Origin: Gordonia hirsuta DSM 44140 = NBRC 16056
GTDB taxonomy: Bacteria > Actinomycetota > Actinomycetes > Mycobacteriales > Mycobacteriaceae
Assembly (NCBI RefSeq): GCF_000333015.1
Contig: NZ_BANT01000018.1
Coordinates: 113,931 to 177,930 of the forward strand
Length of the DNA stretch: 64,000 bases
Reading direction: 5' to 3'
Shown in pieces: positions 9,509 to 19,017 of this stretch. The position numbers were made by a program, and so were the translations under genes. The notes below the pieces were generated by a model. The model saw only the letters and a program-made list of their open reading frames with translations. It searched no databases and was not told where the DNA came from. How positions within the stretch are numbered: the first letter of the stretch is position 1; each line of letters starts with the position of its first letter.

Positions 9509-11205
9509 CGGTCCATGTTCCATCCGGTGCCGGTCTGTGCGAGGCCGGGCACCACCTGACCGGCTCCCCCGGTGTTTTCGCGGGCCCGCACTGTCCCGTA
9601 CAGCGGGATCGACGCCAGGGCGTCCCACGCAGCAGTCTCGGCGGTCCGTGCCAGCGGCAGTCGGGCACTGTCACTGCGGGTGAGGGACAGATCGTTGATC
9701 GCTCCGGAGGCCTGCGGATTGCGGAAGTTCGACAGGTTCAGGGGGTCGCCGCCGAACAACTGGAAGGCATCGGGAAAGCCCGAAGCGGTACCGGCTGCAG
9801 CGCTGCCGGTGGGGCCATTGGTCAACAGCATATCCACCTCGCGACCCAAAGCCCCCGGCGTCAGCCCCGGTGCCCCTGCATCGATCACCGTGATGCCGGC
9901 GGCAGCGCATGAGGCGGCGATCGCGGCGGTAACGGCCTTACCGGTCGGGTCGGGGGCCACGTAGCCCAGACGCACCGTGACCGGGCGCGGGCGGCCGTCC
10001 TCTGCGCCCGGGCGCTGTGCCAGGATATTGCGGGCGAGTTTGACGTCGGCGCGCGGATAGCGACGGGCGTACTGGGAGTTGAGTGCACTGCCGAGGGGAT
10101 CGCCGGGAGCGATGGTTCGCAGCGACCAGACCAGACCGTTGGCGCCGAACCGGCGGGCCAGCTCATCGCGGGGCACGCACGCGGCGAATGCGCGACGCAC
10201 TGCCGGCTCGCTCATCACTCCCCGAGCGGCCGGTACCAACTGAGTGACCGATAGCGGACGGGGATCCTTGGCGGAGGTCCGGTTCTCCGATCCCTCGGCC
10301 CCGGCGGCCGCACGGCCCATCACCCGATCTGCCAGCGCCAGGTCCGCCGTGTCGAGGACCTCGATCCTGCTGTCGGCGACGGCCCGGTCGGACTCGGTGC
10401 CGCGAGGCCACACCACCACCTTCCGAGTCGCGGGAGCATCGCCCCACCACGTCTCGTTGGCGACCAGCGTCAACCCGTCCTCGGCGGTGAACGACTCGAG
10501 CCGGTACGGACCGGCCGAGGGGAAGTCCGCGGCGTCGATCTGCCGGCCGGGCTCCAGCTGGAAGCCGGTGTTCCAGGCTTCGGCAATCTTCGCGATCGCC
10601 CGCTGGTCCCCTGAGTTGAGGGCACCGACCACGTCGGTGACCCCCGAACGGCGTCCGACCACGTGGGCCGGCAGCAGCGCGCCCACCCCGAACAGGCTCT
10701 GCCACTGGACATAGTCCCGCCCCCGGGCGAATACGACGGTGGCGCTCTTGGCCCCGGCAGTGCAGTCGACCTTGCTGATGTCCCGGTAGCCGGCCGTGGT
10801 GGCCGGAGCGAAGCCGCGAACCTTCCCACCCATCGCCGCGGCGGCCAGCGCCAGATCGTCACACACCATCGGGGCGCCGTCGGAGTAGACGGCCTTCTCG
10901 TCGAAGGTGTATTCCAGGGTGAGCGTCGAGCCTTCCTGCACGGTGACCGTGCCGATGTCCCGGTCGGCGACCACCTGCCCGTCCGGACCGAGGTAGCTGA
11001 ACCCGGGCAGTACCCGGGCCAGCGCCATGATGGCACCCGAGGAGTAACCCTCGACGGTGTTGACGTTGTAATCGGGCACGCCGGCGTCGACCAGATAGTC
11101 GATCTGATCGCGATCGCTGCCGCCGCAGGCGACGGTGAGGGTGCCCACCAGGGTGGCGGCCAGCCCGACGACGACTCCGCGGATCACGCGCCGGCGCCCG
11201 GTCAT
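9493..11205 (-). CDS. ABC-type solute-binding lipoprotein (family 5-like)
   Basis: This 570-aa predicted lipoprotein has a basic N-terminus, a hydrophobic core and a lipobox TVAC with Cys at about residue 27, followed by a periplasmic-binding-protein type 2 fold of the oligopeptide/dipeptide (SBP_bac_5) class. It corresponds in position to Rv2585c, a lipoprotein with no ABC permease genes beside it. Overlaps of 4 nt with secF (ATGA) and about 16 nt with apt suggest one transcript. Ligand unknown. Lack of a partner transporter may mean a role other than peptide import. Confidence 0.85.
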   Translation of the reverse strand: MTGRRRVIRGVVVGLAATLVGTLTVACGGSDRDQIDYLVDAGVPDYNVNTVEGYSSGAIMALARVLPGFSYLGPDGQVVADRDIGTVTVQEGSTLTLEYTFDEKAVYSDGAPMVCDDLALAAAAMGGKVRGFAPATTAGYRDISKVDCTAGAKSATVVFARGRDYVQWQSLFGVGALLPAHVVGRRSGVTDVVGALNSGDQRAIAKIAEAWNTGFQLEPGRQIDAADFPSAGPYRLESFTAEDGLTLVANETWWGDAPATRKVVVWPRGTESDRAVADSRIEVLDTADLALADRVMGRAAAGAEGSENRTSAKDPRPLSVTQLVPAARGVMSEPAVRRAFAACVPRDELARRFGANGLVWSLRTIAPGDPLGSALNSQYARRYPRADVKLARNILAQRPGAEDGRPRPVTVRLGYVAPDPTGKAVTAAIAASCAAAGITVIDAGAPGLTPGALGREVDMLLTNGPTGSAAAGTASGFPDAFQLFGGDPLNLSNFRNPQASGAINDLSLTRSDSARLPLARTAETAAWDALASIPLYGTVRARENTGGAGQVVPGLAQTGTGWNMDRWTRK

Positions 11206-12299
11206 GCCTGCTGTGCCTCGAGCCGGGCGCGCCGGGCCAGCACCTTGCGGGTGTGCTCGGCGATGGCGGGTTTGCGTTCCTTCAGGCTGACCAGCAGCGG
11301 TGCGGCCAGGTAGATCGACGAGAAGGTACCCACCATGACGCCGACCAGCTGCACCAGTGCCAGGTCCTTGAGGGTGCCCACCCCGAGCATCCAGACGGCC
11401 ACCACCATCAGTGCGATGATCGGCAGCACCGAGAACACCGTCGTGTTGATCGAGCGCATGAACGTCTGGTTCACCGCCAGGTTCGTCTGTTCGGCATAGG
11501 TACGACGGCGGGTCGCAAACACCCCGCGGGTGTTCTCTTCGACCTTGTCGAACACCACCACGGTGTCGTAGACGGAGAAGCCCAGGATGGTCAGCAGGCC
11601 GATCACCATCGCCGGTGTCACCTCGAAGCCGACCAGTGAATAGATGCCGGCGGTCACGATGAGGTCGAAGAACAAAGAGGCCATCGAGGCGATCGACATC
11701 TCCCGGTCGAACCGCAGGGCGATGTAGACGAACACCACCACCAGGAAGACCACCAAGGCGATCAGCATCTTCCTGGTGATCTCCGCACCCCAGGTGCTAC
11801 TGACGTCCGAGCTGCTGACGTCACCGCTGGTGATAGCCGGGGCGAACGCGGTCGCCAGCGCCTCGGAGACCGTCGTCGTCTGTGCCTGATCCAGGTGATC
11901 GAGCCGGACCTGGATGGTCGAGGCCGCACCGCTGCCGGCGGTCTGCACCATGTGCGGGGCGAAGCCGAGCGAATCCTGCACCACCTCTTCGACCGAGGCG
12001 CTGGTCAGCGGCGGCTTGTTCGGCAGGGACAACTGGGTGCCGCCTTCGAAGTCGATGCCGAAGGTGAAGCCGCGGAAGATCATCGACGCGATGCAGATCG
12101 CCAGGATGATGCCGGAGACGATGTACCAACGACGGCGCTGTCCGACGATCTCGAAGGCGCCGGTACCGGTGTACAGGCGCGAGAGGAAGCTGCGGTTGCT
12201 GTCGCTGACGTAATCAGCGTCCTGCCACTGCGTGGTGGGTCCGTCGTCGACGACATCGATCCCGGTCGGCGGCTGATCGGACGGCTGCTGATTGGTCAC
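11202..12299 (-). CDS. secF: Protein translocase subunit SecF
   Basis: Accessory SecDF subunit that uses the proton motive force to help complete Sec export. The 365-aa protein has the N-terminal TM1 with GFTFGIDFEGGTQLSLP (D1-type motif), a soluble loop, and five more TM segments containing GFSVYDTVVVFDKVEEN and the NQTFMRSINTT motif. It starts with GTG at 12299, overlapping the secD stop by 4 nt (GTGA). Confidence 0.96.
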   Translation of the reverse strand: MTNQQPSDQPPTGIDVVDDGPTTQWQDADYVSDSNRSFLSRLYTGTGAFEIVGQRRRWYIVSGIILAICIASMIFRGFTFGIDFEGGTQLSLPNKPPLTSASVEEVVQDSLGFAPHMVQTAGSGAASTIQVRLDHLDQAQTTTVSEALATAFAPAITSGDVSSSDVSSTWGAEITRKMLIALVVFLVVVFVYIALRFDREMSIASMASLFFDLIVTAGIYSLVGFEVTPAMVIGLLTILGFSVYDTVVVFDKVEENTRGVFATRRRTYAEQTNLAVNQTFMRSINTTVFSVLPIIALMVVAVWMLGVGTLKDLALVQLVGVMVGTFSSIYLAAPLLVSLKERKPAIAEHTRKVLARRARLEAQQA

Positions 12300-13900
12300 T
12301 GGATCGACTCCTTCGCCGAGCTGCTGCGTGCGGCGGCCCGGCGGCGGGCCCTGGCCACCTCACTGACCGCGCCGAGGCCGTTGATACTGGGCTTGGACAG
12401 GAACTTCGAGCGCGTCGACAGCTCCACCAGCGGATGGGTCACCAGGAAGACCACCAGAACGTCCAGCAGCGTCGACAGGCCGAGGGTGAAGGCGAAGCCC
12501 CGGACCTCGCCGACGGCCAGTGCGTAGATGATCACCGAAGCGATGAAGCTGACCGCGTTACCGGTCCAGATGGTGCGCCGCGCGCTCGCCCAGCCACGGG
12601 GCACCGCCGATTTGAAGCTGCGGCCCTCACGCATCTCGTCCTTGATGCGCTCGAAGTAGACGACGAACGAGTCCGCCGTCATACCGATACCGATGATCAG
12701 ACCGGCCATCCCGGCCAGGTCGAGGGTGAAACCGATCCATCGGCCCAGCAGCACCATCACGCCGTAGACCATGATCCCGGCGACGACCAGCGAACCAGCG
12801 GCCAGGAAACCCAGCATGCGGTAGTAGGCCAGCGAATAGATCAGCACGGCGATCAGACCGATCAGACCGGCGATCAGGGCCGCGCGCAGGGCCTGCCAGC
12901 CCAGGGTCGCCGAAACCGTTTCGGCCTCGGAGGCGCTGAACGACAGCGGCAGCGAACCGTACTTGAGGGCGTTGGCCAGCGATTGGGCCGCGTCCTGGGT
13001 GAAGTCGCCGCTGATCTCGGTACTGCCGGTGATCGCCGAGTTGATCGACGGTGCGCTCAGCACCCGCGAGTCCAGCGTCACCGCAGTCTGGCGGCCGATG
13101 TTGGCCGCGGTGTACTCGGCCCAGGTCTTGCGGGCGTCACCCTCGTAGTCGACGATGACGACCCAGGCGCCGGTGTCGTTCTGCTGGGCAGAGGCCTTGG
13201 CCACGTCCCGGCCGTCGATCAGCTTCGGTTCGAGCAGGTAGACCGCTTCGCCGTCATCGCTGCAGGCGACCAGGTACTGGTCGGGCGAATCGTGCCCGAC
13301 CAGCGGATCGGCCCAGTCCGGCGAACAGTTCATCTTCGCCATGTGTTCGCGCAGCTGCTGCAGCCGTGCATCGTCGGCATCGGCGGGAGCCTGGCGCAGT
13401 CGGCGCTGCTCCTCGATCGCCGCAGCCTGCTGCTGCGCGGTCATATCGGCCGGCCGGGGCCCTTCCTGCTCCGGCTGCGGGGTCGCCGGCACCGTACCGG
13501 TGACCGGGTCGACCGGCCGGATGAACAGGCGGGCGGTCTGGCCGAGGGCACGGGCCTGCTTACCGTCGTCGCCGGGCACGGTGATCACGATGTTGCTGCC
13601 GTTGACCACCACTTCGGAGCCGCCGACACCCAGGCCGTTGACCCGCTGCTCGATGATCGAACGCGCCAGATCCAGCTGATCGCGCTGGGGGGCCTTGCCG
13701 TCATCGGTGCGGGCGGTCAGCACCACCCGGGTGCCGCCCTGCAGGTCGATCCCGAGTTTCGGTTCGGGTTTACCGTCGCCGGTGAAGAAGATCAGCGCGT
13801 ACACGATGGCCATCAGTGCCAGGAACGCCGTCAACGGCTGCCACGGCGGGATGACGTTGCGCGCCACCGACCGGCGCGGACGTGGGGAGGGATTGCTCAC
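12296..13900 (-). CDS. secD: Protein translocase subunit SecD
   Basis: SecD partner of SecF in the cytoplasmic membrane. Of 534 aa, the first TM is followed by LGIDLQGGTRVVL (D1 motif), a large extracytoplasmic domain with an Ala/Gln/Glu-rich insert around residues 130-180, then five TM segments with GIGMTADSFVVYFERI and the VPRGWASARRTIWTGN region. The GTG start lies at 13900, 11 nt downstream of the yajC stop. The gene order yajC-secD-secF is the standard one. Confidence 0.96.
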   Translation of the reverse strand: MSNPSPRPRRSVARNVIPPWQPLTAFLALMAIVYALIFFTGDGKPEPKLGIDLQGGTRVVLTARTDDGKAPQRDQLDLARSIIEQRVNGLGVGGSEVVVNGSNIVITVPGDDGKQARALGQTARLFIRPVDPVTGTVPATPQPEQEGPRPADMTAQQQAAAIEEQRRLRQAPADADDARLQQLREHMAKMNCSPDWADPLVGHDSPDQYLVACSDDGEAVYLLEPKLIDGRDVAKASAQQNDTGAWVVIVDYEGDARKTWAEYTAANIGRQTAVTLDSRVLSAPSINSAITGSTEISGDFTQDAAQSLANALKYGSLPLSFSASEAETVSATLGWQALRAALIAGLIGLIAVLIYSLAYYRMLGFLAAGSLVVAGIMVYGVMVLLGRWIGFTLDLAGMAGLIIGIGMTADSFVVYFERIKDEMREGRSFKSAVPRGWASARRTIWTGNAVSFIASVIIYALAVGEVRGFAFTLGLSTLLDVLVVFLVTHPLVELSTRSKFLSKPSINGLGAVSEVARARRRAAARSSSAKESIQ

Positions 13901-13911
13901 GGACCGAAAGC

Positions 13912-14301
13912 CTACTTGTCCTTCGTATCCGGATCGTTCGACGCCTCCGGCGCGTCGTCCGAGGGGATCTCGGTGATCTGCTCGTCGAGCCCGATCTCGT
14001 CGGCGCCGGCGTCGGCTGCCCAGTCCGGCGCCTCGGTATCGGTGTGGTCGGTGACCACCTCGCGGATGGCCAGCCGGTTCCAGGTAGTGATCACGCCCGG
14101 GGCGATCTCGACCTCGATGTTCTCACCGCCGTCGTCGCTGTGGACGGTGCCGAACAGGCCGCTGCTGAGCTGGATACGCGCGCCCGGCACGGCCTGAGCT
14201 TTGATGTCGTTCATGGCCTGCGTGCGCTTTTTCTGATTCCGGAAACTCATGAAGAGCATCGCGACGGCGAAGGCGAGCAGAAGGGGGAGGAATAGATCCA
14301 T
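13912..14301 (-). CDS. yajC: Preprotein translocase accessory subunit YajC
   Basis: Small single-pass membrane protein of the SecDF-YajC complex. The 129-aa sequence begins with a TM helix (MDLFLPLLLAFAVAMLF), followed by the family signature FRNQKKRTQAM and a beta-rich domain (GARIQLSSGLFGTV). The C-terminal third is an acidic tail. It is the first gene of the yajC-secD-secF run and lies 55 bp after the ruvB stop. Confidence 0.93.
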   Translation of the reverse strand: MDLFLPLLLAFAVAMLFMSFRNQKKRTQAMNDIKAQAVPGARIQLSSGLFGTVHSDDGGENIEVEIAPGVITTWNRLAIREVVTDHTDTEAPDWAADAGADEIGLDEQITEIPSDDAPEASNDPDTKDK

Positions 14302-14356
14302 GCGCTCTATAGTGCCAGGCGCCGGTGGTGGGGCGATGACGGGGACACCGCCGCCG

Positions 14357-15445
14357 TCAGCCCCGCCGGTCGTCGAACAGGGTCGGCGCGGCGTCCTCGC
14401 GGGCCCGGACCCCCAGACCCTGGCTGAGCGCTCCGGCCGGCGGGGTCAGCCCGAGGTGATGCCAGGCGGCCGAGGTAGCGACCCGGCCTCGCGGCGTGCG
14501 GGCGATCATCCCGGCGCGCACCAGGAACGGTTCGCACACCTCCTCGACGGTGGCCGGTTCCTCGCCGACCGCCACGGCCAGGGTCGACACCCCCACCGGT
14601 CCTCCGCCGAAGCCGCGCACCAGGGCACCCAGGACCGCGCGATCGAGGCGATCCAGGCCCAGTTCGTCGACGTCGTAGACCGCCAGGGCCGCCTGGGCAC
14701 TGGGCACATCGATCCGCCCGTCACCGCGCACCTCGGCATAGTCGCGCACCCGGCGCAGCAGCCGGTTGGCGATGCGCGGGGTGCCACGCGAGCGTCCGGC
14801 CACCTCCACCGCGGCCTCCGGTTCCAGTGCAATGCCCAGGATCGCGGCCGACCGGGCCAGCACCTGTACCAGTTCGGCGGTCTCGTAGAACTCCATGTGC
14901 GCGGTGAACCCGAAGCGGTCGCGCAGCGGCCCGGTCAGCGCACCCGAGCGCGTCGTCGCGCCGACCAGTGTGAAAGGCGCCACATCCAGCGGGATGGAGG
15001 TGGCCCCGGGACCCTTTCCGACGACCACGTCGACGCGGAAGTCCTCCATGGCCAGGTAGAGCATCTCCTCGGCGGGCCGGGCGATGCGGTGGATCTCGTC
15101 GATGAAGAGCACATCGCCTTCGACGAGATTGGACAGCATCGCCGCCAGATCCCCGGCGCGCTCGAGCGCCGGACCGGAGGTGATGCGGATGGCCGCCCCC
15201 ATCTCGGCGGCGATGATCATCGCCAGGGAGGTCTTCCCCAGTCCCGGCGGACCGGACAGCAGGATGTGGTCGGGGGTGCGGCCCCGGTTGCGCGCAGCGT
15301 GCAGCACCAATTCGAGTTGTTCGCGCACCTTGGCCTGGCCGATGAAGTCGGCCAGGGTCTTGGGCCGCAGGCTCGCATCCAGGTCCGCGTCCCCGGGAAC
15401 CTGCGTTCCAGCCAGCAGCTCCTCCGCCTCGAAGTCGTCGTTCAT
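14357..15445 (-). CDS. ruvB: Holliday junction branch migration ATPase RuvB
   Basis: AAA+ motor of the RuvABC resolvasome. The 362-aa protein has the Walker [12 protein letters not shown], Walker B LFIDEIHR, sensor 1 LVGATTRSG, and the C-terminal winged-helix with [13 protein letters not shown]. It starts at ATG 15445, overlapping the ruvA stop by 4 nt. As the last gene of ruvC-ruvA-ruvB, it is expected to share the SOS control seen upstream of ruvC. Confidence 0.97.
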   Translation of the reverse strand: MNDDFEAEELLAGTQVPGDADLDASLRPKTLADFIGQAKVREQLELVLHAARNRGRTPDHILLSGPPGLGKTSLAMIIAAEMGAAIRITSGPALERAGDLAAMLSNLVEGDVLFIDEIHRIARPAEEMLYLAMEDFRVDVVVGKGPGATSIPLDVAPFTLVGATTRSGALTGPLRDRFGFTAHMEFYETAELVQVLARSAAILGIALEPEAAVEVAGRSRGTPRIANRLLRRVRDYAEVRGDGRIDVPSAQAALAVYDVDELGLDRLDRAVLGALVRGFGGGPVGVSTLAVAVGEEPATVEEVCEPFLVRAGMIARTPRGRVATSAAWHHLGLTPPAGALSQGLGVRAREDAAPTLFDDRRG

Positions 15446-16038
15446 CGCCGCGGCCCGAGGCCGGCCAGGGCGGCGCGCAGCAGCGCCGCCGAATCGGCAC
15501 CGGGATCATCGGCCAGCACGCGCGCCACCGCCTGTCCGGCGGCGTTCTCGGTGAACCCCAGCCCGATCAGCGCCTCGGTCACCTGGGCAGCGACTCCGGC
15601 TGCACTACCCGGAACCTGCGCCGGGCCGGCCTCGGAGGGTGCGGCGACCTTGTCGCGCAGCTCCACCACCAGCCGTTCACCGACGCGTTTACCGATCCCG
15701 GGCACCGCGGTCAGCGCCTTCACATCCGAGTCGGCCAGGGCCCGTCGCAGCCGATCCGGTTCCAGCACCGCCAGGGTGGCCATCGCCAGGCGTGGCCCCA
15801 CCCCGGTGACGGTCTGCAAGATCCCGAACAGCTCCCGCGCATCGGGATCGGTGAAGCCGTACAGCGTCATCGAGTCCTCGCGCACCACCATCGCGGTGCG
15901 CAGCCGGACGTGCTCGCCGCGGCGCAGCGTCGCCAGGGTCGGCGGGGTGGCCAGCACCCGGTAACCGACTCCGGCGCATTCGACGACGGCGTGATCGAGG
16001 GCGATGTCGATCACTTCACCGGAGACCGAGGAGATCAC
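15442..16038 (-). CDS. ruvA: Holliday junction DNA-binding subunit RuvA
   Basis: RuvA tetramer binds four-way junctions and loads RuvB. The 198-aa protein has the N-terminal OB domain ([20 protein letters not shown]), helix-hairpin-helix motifs in [13 protein letters not shown] and [20 protein letters not shown], and the small C-terminal RuvB-binding domain ([20 protein letters not shown]). GTG start at 16038, overlapping ruvC by 4 nt. Confidence 0.96.
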   Translation of the reverse strand: MISSVSGEVIDIALDHAVVECAGVGYRVLATPPTLATLRRGEHVRLRTAMVVREDSMTLYGFTDPDARELFGILQTVTGVGPRLAMATLAVLEPDRLRRALADSDVKALTAVPGIGKRVGERLVVELRDKVAAPSEAGPAQVPGSAAGVAAQVTEALIGLGFTENAAGQAVARVLADDPGADSAALLRAALAGLGPRR

Positions 16039-16622
16039 TGTTGTCCCGCCTTCACTCGTGCGTATTCGGCCTGCGCCTCGGCCAGCCGGCGCCGATGCGC
16101 CTCCTGAGCGAGGCGCGCGGCACGCGCCGCCTCTTCCATGCGTTCGTTGACCGGCCCGCGCCAGCAGTGGCAGATCGCCAACGCCAGCGCATCGGCCGCA
16201 TCAGCCGGCTTGGGCGCCTGCTGCATACCCAGGATCCGGGTCACCATCATGGTGACCTGGGCTTTATCAGCACGCCCGGATCCGGTGACCGCAGCCTTGA
16301 CCTCACTGGGGGTGTGGAACCGGACGGGAATTTCGCGCTGGGCGGCGGCCAGCGCCACCACTCCGGCTGCCTGAGCCGTCCCCATGGCCGTGCTGACCTG
16401 CCGCTGGGCGAAAACTCGTTCGACGGCGACGACGTCCGGACTGTGGGTGTCCATCCAGTGCTGCGCCGCGGCGTGAATGGCCAGCAGCCGTTCGGGCAGT
16501 TCCATCGACGACGGTGTGCGCACCACATCGACGTCCAGCGCGGTGACGGTGCGGCCGGCACCGGACTCCACCAGCGCGATACCGCACCGGGTCAGGCCCG
16601 GATCCACGCCCATCACGCGCAC
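16035..16622 (-). CDS. ruvC: Crossover junction endonuclease RuvC
   Basis: Resolves Holliday junctions. The RNase H-like fold shows the catalytic acidic residues in [12 protein letters not shown] (Asp near residue 7), [10 protein letters not shown] (Glu) and the C-terminal [12 protein letters not shown] (Asp pair). Length is 195 aa with a basic, Ala/Arg-rich C-terminal extension. It is the first gene of ruvCAB; an SOS box lies 40-55 nt upstream of its GTG start. Confidence 0.96.
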   Translation of the reverse strand: MRVMGVDPGLTRCGIALVESGAGRTVTALDVDVVRTPSSMELPERLLAIHAAAQHWMDTHSPDVVAVERVFAQRQVSTAMGTAQAAGVVALAAAQREIPVRFHTPSEVKAAVTGSGRADKAQVTMMVTRILGMQQAPKPADAADALALAICHCWRGPVNERMEEAARAARLAQEAHRRRLAEAQAEYARVKAGQQ

Positions 16623-16661
16623 GCCGCGTCACCTCCCGCTTCCGTCCAGCCGAACACCTCT

Positions 16662-16677
16662 GCGAACAACTGTTCGA
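16662..16677 (-). promoter_or_regulatory. LexA-type SOS box upstream of ruvCAB
   Basis: On the minus strand the site reads TCGAACAGTTGTTCGC, which matches the actinobacterial/Bacillus-type LexA operator TCGAAC-N4-GTTCGA except for the last base. It lies 40 nt upstream of the ruvC start, inside the 105-bp gap between yebC and ruvC, so LexA would repress the whole ruvCAB operon until DNA damage. Confidence 0.75.
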
Positions 16678-16727
16678 GATGGTAGCGCATGGCGCCGACG
16701 GAATCGCGCTGACACGCGGCGTTGCGG

Positions 16728-17483
16728 TCAGTCGTCGTCGATCTCGGCCAGCACCTCGTCGCTGATGTCGACGTTTGTGTAGACGTTCTGCACATCGTCG
16801 GAATCTTCGAGCGCGTCGACCAGTTTCATCACCTTGCGGGCGCCGTCGGCGTCGACCGGAACCTCTACCGAGGCGCGGAAGTCCGGTTCGGCGGAGTCGT
16901 AGTCGATGCCGGCCTCCTGCAATGCGGTGCGCACGGCGACCAGGTCGCCCGGGTCGCAGACCACCTCGAAGGCCTCGCCCAGATCGTTGACCTCTTCGGC
17001 GCCGGCGTCCAGGACGGCCAGCAGGACGTCGTCCTCGGACTGCTCGCCCTTCTCCAGGGTCACCACACCCTTGCGGGTGAACAGGTAGGCGACCGATCCC
17101 GGATCTGCCATATTGCCGCCGTTGCGGGTCATCGCCACCCGCACCTCGCCGGCGGCACGGTTGCGGTTGTCGGTGAGGCACTCGATCAGGATCGCCACAC
17201 CGCTGGGCCCGTAGCCCTCGTAGACGATGGTCTGCCAGTCGGCGCCGCCGGCTTCTTCCCCGGCGCCGCGCTTGCGGGCGCGCTCGATGTTGTCGTTGGG
17301 CACCGACGACTTCTTCGCCTTCTGGATGGCGTCGAACAGGGTCGGGTTGCCGGCCGGATCACCGCCGCCGGTCCGGGCGGCGACCTCGATGTGCTTGACC
17401 AGCTTGGCGAAGTTCTTACCGCGCCGGGCGTCGATGATGGCCTTCTTGTGCTTGGTGGTGGCCCACTTGGAGTGTCCAGCCAT
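16728..17483 (-). CDS. yebC: YebC/PmpR-family protein
   Basis: This 251-aa member of the YebC/TACO1 family begins with [15 protein letters not shown], the family hallmark, and contains [11 protein letters not shown] and the acidic C-terminus. Relatives act either as DNA-binding regulators or as ribosome-associated factors that help translate proline stretches; this branch cannot be assigned from sequence. It is followed by the SOS-controlled ruvCAB genes and preceded by pdxT, 6 nt away. Confidence 0.93.
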   Translation of the reverse strand: MAGHSKWATTKHKKAIIDARRGKNFAKLVKHIEVAARTGGGDPAGNPTLFDAIQKAKKSSVPNDNIERARKRGAGEEAGGADWQTIVYEGYGPSGVAILIECLTDNRNRAAGEVRVAMTRNGGNMADPGSVAYLFTRKGVVTLEKGEQSEDDVLLAVLDAGAEEVNDLGEAFEVVCDPGDLVAVRTALQEAGIDYDSAEPDFRASVEVPVDADGARKVMKLVDALEDSDDVQNVYTNVDISDEVLAEIDDD

Positions 17484-17489
17484 GAGGCT

Positions 17490-18119
17490 CTACCCTTCCT
17501 TCTTCCGCCGGCCCTGTACCAGGTCGACGAAGTACCGATGAACCCGGAGATCGCCGGTGACCTCCGGATGGAACGACGTGGCCAGCACGTCGGACTGACG
17601 AACTGCGACGATACGCCCCGCCGCGGGTCCGTCGCCGACTCTCGCCAGCACCTGGACCTGCGGCCCGGCCTGCTCGACCCACGGTGCGCGGATGAAGACC
17701 GCGCGCAGCGGGGCGTCGCCGGTGGTGATCCCCGCACACTGCAGATCGGTTTCGAAGCTCTCCACCTGACGACCGAACGCATTCCGCCGAACGGTGATGT
17801 CCAGGGCGTCCAAGTGGGTGGCATCGTCTCGAGTGTCGAGGATGCGGGAAGCCAACAGGATCATACCGGCGCACGAGCCGTAGGCGGGCAGACCATCGTT
17901 CAGGGCGCGCCGCAGCGGCTCGGTCAGCTCGAAGACCTCCAGCAGCCGACTCATCGTGGTCGATTCGCCGCCGGGCAACACCAGCCCGTCGAGCCCGCGC
18001 AGTTCCCGCTCCCGGCGCACCGGTACCGCCCGGACCCCGCAGGCTTCCAGTGTCTGCAGATGCTCGCGAACATCGCCCTGCAAGGCCAGGACGCCGATCG
18101 TGGCGCCCGCTGAGGTCAC
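17490..18119 (-). CDS. pdxT: Pyridoxal 5'-phosphate synthase glutaminase subunit
   Basis: Releases ammonia from glutamine and channels it to PdxS for PLP synthesis. The class I-like amidotransferase fold shows [13 protein letters not shown] at the N-terminus, the LPGGESTTM oxyanion region, the nucleophile elbow [11 protein letters not shown] (catalytic Cys), and the His-x-Glu pair in SFHPEVTGD. The start is the GTG at 18119 (209 aa) with GAAGGGA upstream and a GTGA overlap with tesB. The partner pdxS lies 3.7 kb away at 21846-22751. Confidence 0.95.
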   Translation of the reverse strand: MTSAGATIGVLALQGDVREHLQTLEACGVRAVPVRRERELRGLDGLVLPGGESTTMSRLLEVFELTEPLRRALNDGLPAYGSCAGMILLASRILDTRDDATHLDALDITVRRNAFGRQVESFETDLQCAGITTGDAPLRAVFIRAPWVEQAGPQVQVLARVGDGPAAGRIVAVRQSDVLATSFHPEVTGDLRVHRYFVDLVQGRRKKEG

Positions 18120-18964
18120 CGGGGTCCCTTCATGATCGAGATCTGATCGGCGGGAACATTGGTGCGGGTCAGACCCTCCTGGGTCACCGCGGCGACCATC
18201 CGCCCGGCCCGGTCGAAGATCCGGCCTTGTGTCAACGCGCGACCGCCGCCAGCCGACGGCGAGGTCTGGTCGTACAGCAGCCAGTCGTCGGTGCGGAAGG
18301 GACGCAGGAACCACATCGCGTGATCCAGCGAAGCCGTCTGGGCCTGCACCCCCGGATGCGGAACCTTCGACGAGCCCAGCAGGGTCATATCGCTCATGTA
18401 CGCCAGGGTGCACACGTGCAGCAGCTGATCGTCGGGCAGCCGATCGCGGTAGCGGAACCAGACCCGCTGCTGCGCGGCGAGACCGTCGCGGGTGACCAGC
18501 TGGTCTCGCGGCACGATACGGATGTCGAAAGTCTCCCACTCCTTGAACAGGTCGCGGTTGGGGCCCTCGGCGGCCCGATCGACCAGGGTTTCGGGGTCGA
18601 CGGCCCGCGGCATCAGGTCTTGGTGGTCGATGCCCTCATCGCCGGAGATGTGGAACGACGCCGACATCGAGAAGATCGCCTCGCCGTTCTGCACGCCGGT
18701 CACCCGGCGGGTGACGAACGACCGCCCGTCGCGGATACGGTCGACCAGGTACACCGCCGGCTGATCGGGTTTACCCGGACGCAGAAAGTAGCCGTGCAGC
18801 GAGTGCACACCGAAGCCCGGGTCCACGGTCTTGGTCGCCGAGATCAGCGCTTGGCCGGCGACCTGTCCGCCGAAGGTGCGGCGCAGCGCACTGGGAAAGA
18901 CACCGCCACGGTAGATGTCGTCATCGATCCGCTCGACGGCAAGGATCTCTTCGATACTGGGCAC
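18116..18964 (-). CDS. tesB: Acyl-CoA thioesterase II (TesB)
   Basis: Hydrolyses acyl-CoA to free fatty acid and CoA. The 282-aa double-hotdog protein has the TesB pattern: an N-terminal repeat with [15 protein letters not shown], and [17 protein letters not shown], and a C-terminal repeat with [22 protein letters not shown] and [15 protein letters not shown]. The GTG at 18964 gives the conserved [14 protein letters not shown] beginning. It is divergent from the acyl-CoA dehydrogenase gene, with only 53 bp between them. Confidence 0.93.
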   Translation of the reverse strand: MPSIEEILAVERIDDDIYRGGVFPSALRRTFGGQVAGQALISATKTVDPGFGVHSLHGYFLRPGKPDQPAVYLVDRIRDGRSFVTRRVTGVQNGEAIFSMSASFHISGDEGIDHQDLMPRAVDPETLVDRAAEGPNRDLFKEWETFDIRIVPRDQLVTRDGLAAQQRVWFRYRDRLPDDQLLHVCTLAYMSDMTLLGSSKVPHPGVQAQTASLDHAMWFLRPFRTDDWLLYDQTSPSAGGGRALTQGRIFDRAGRMVAAVTQEGLTRTNVPADQISIMKGPR

Positions 18965-19017
18965 GCGATGATTATCGCACCCGACCGCCGGATCGGGCGG
19001 ATCGGTACGTTGGACCC

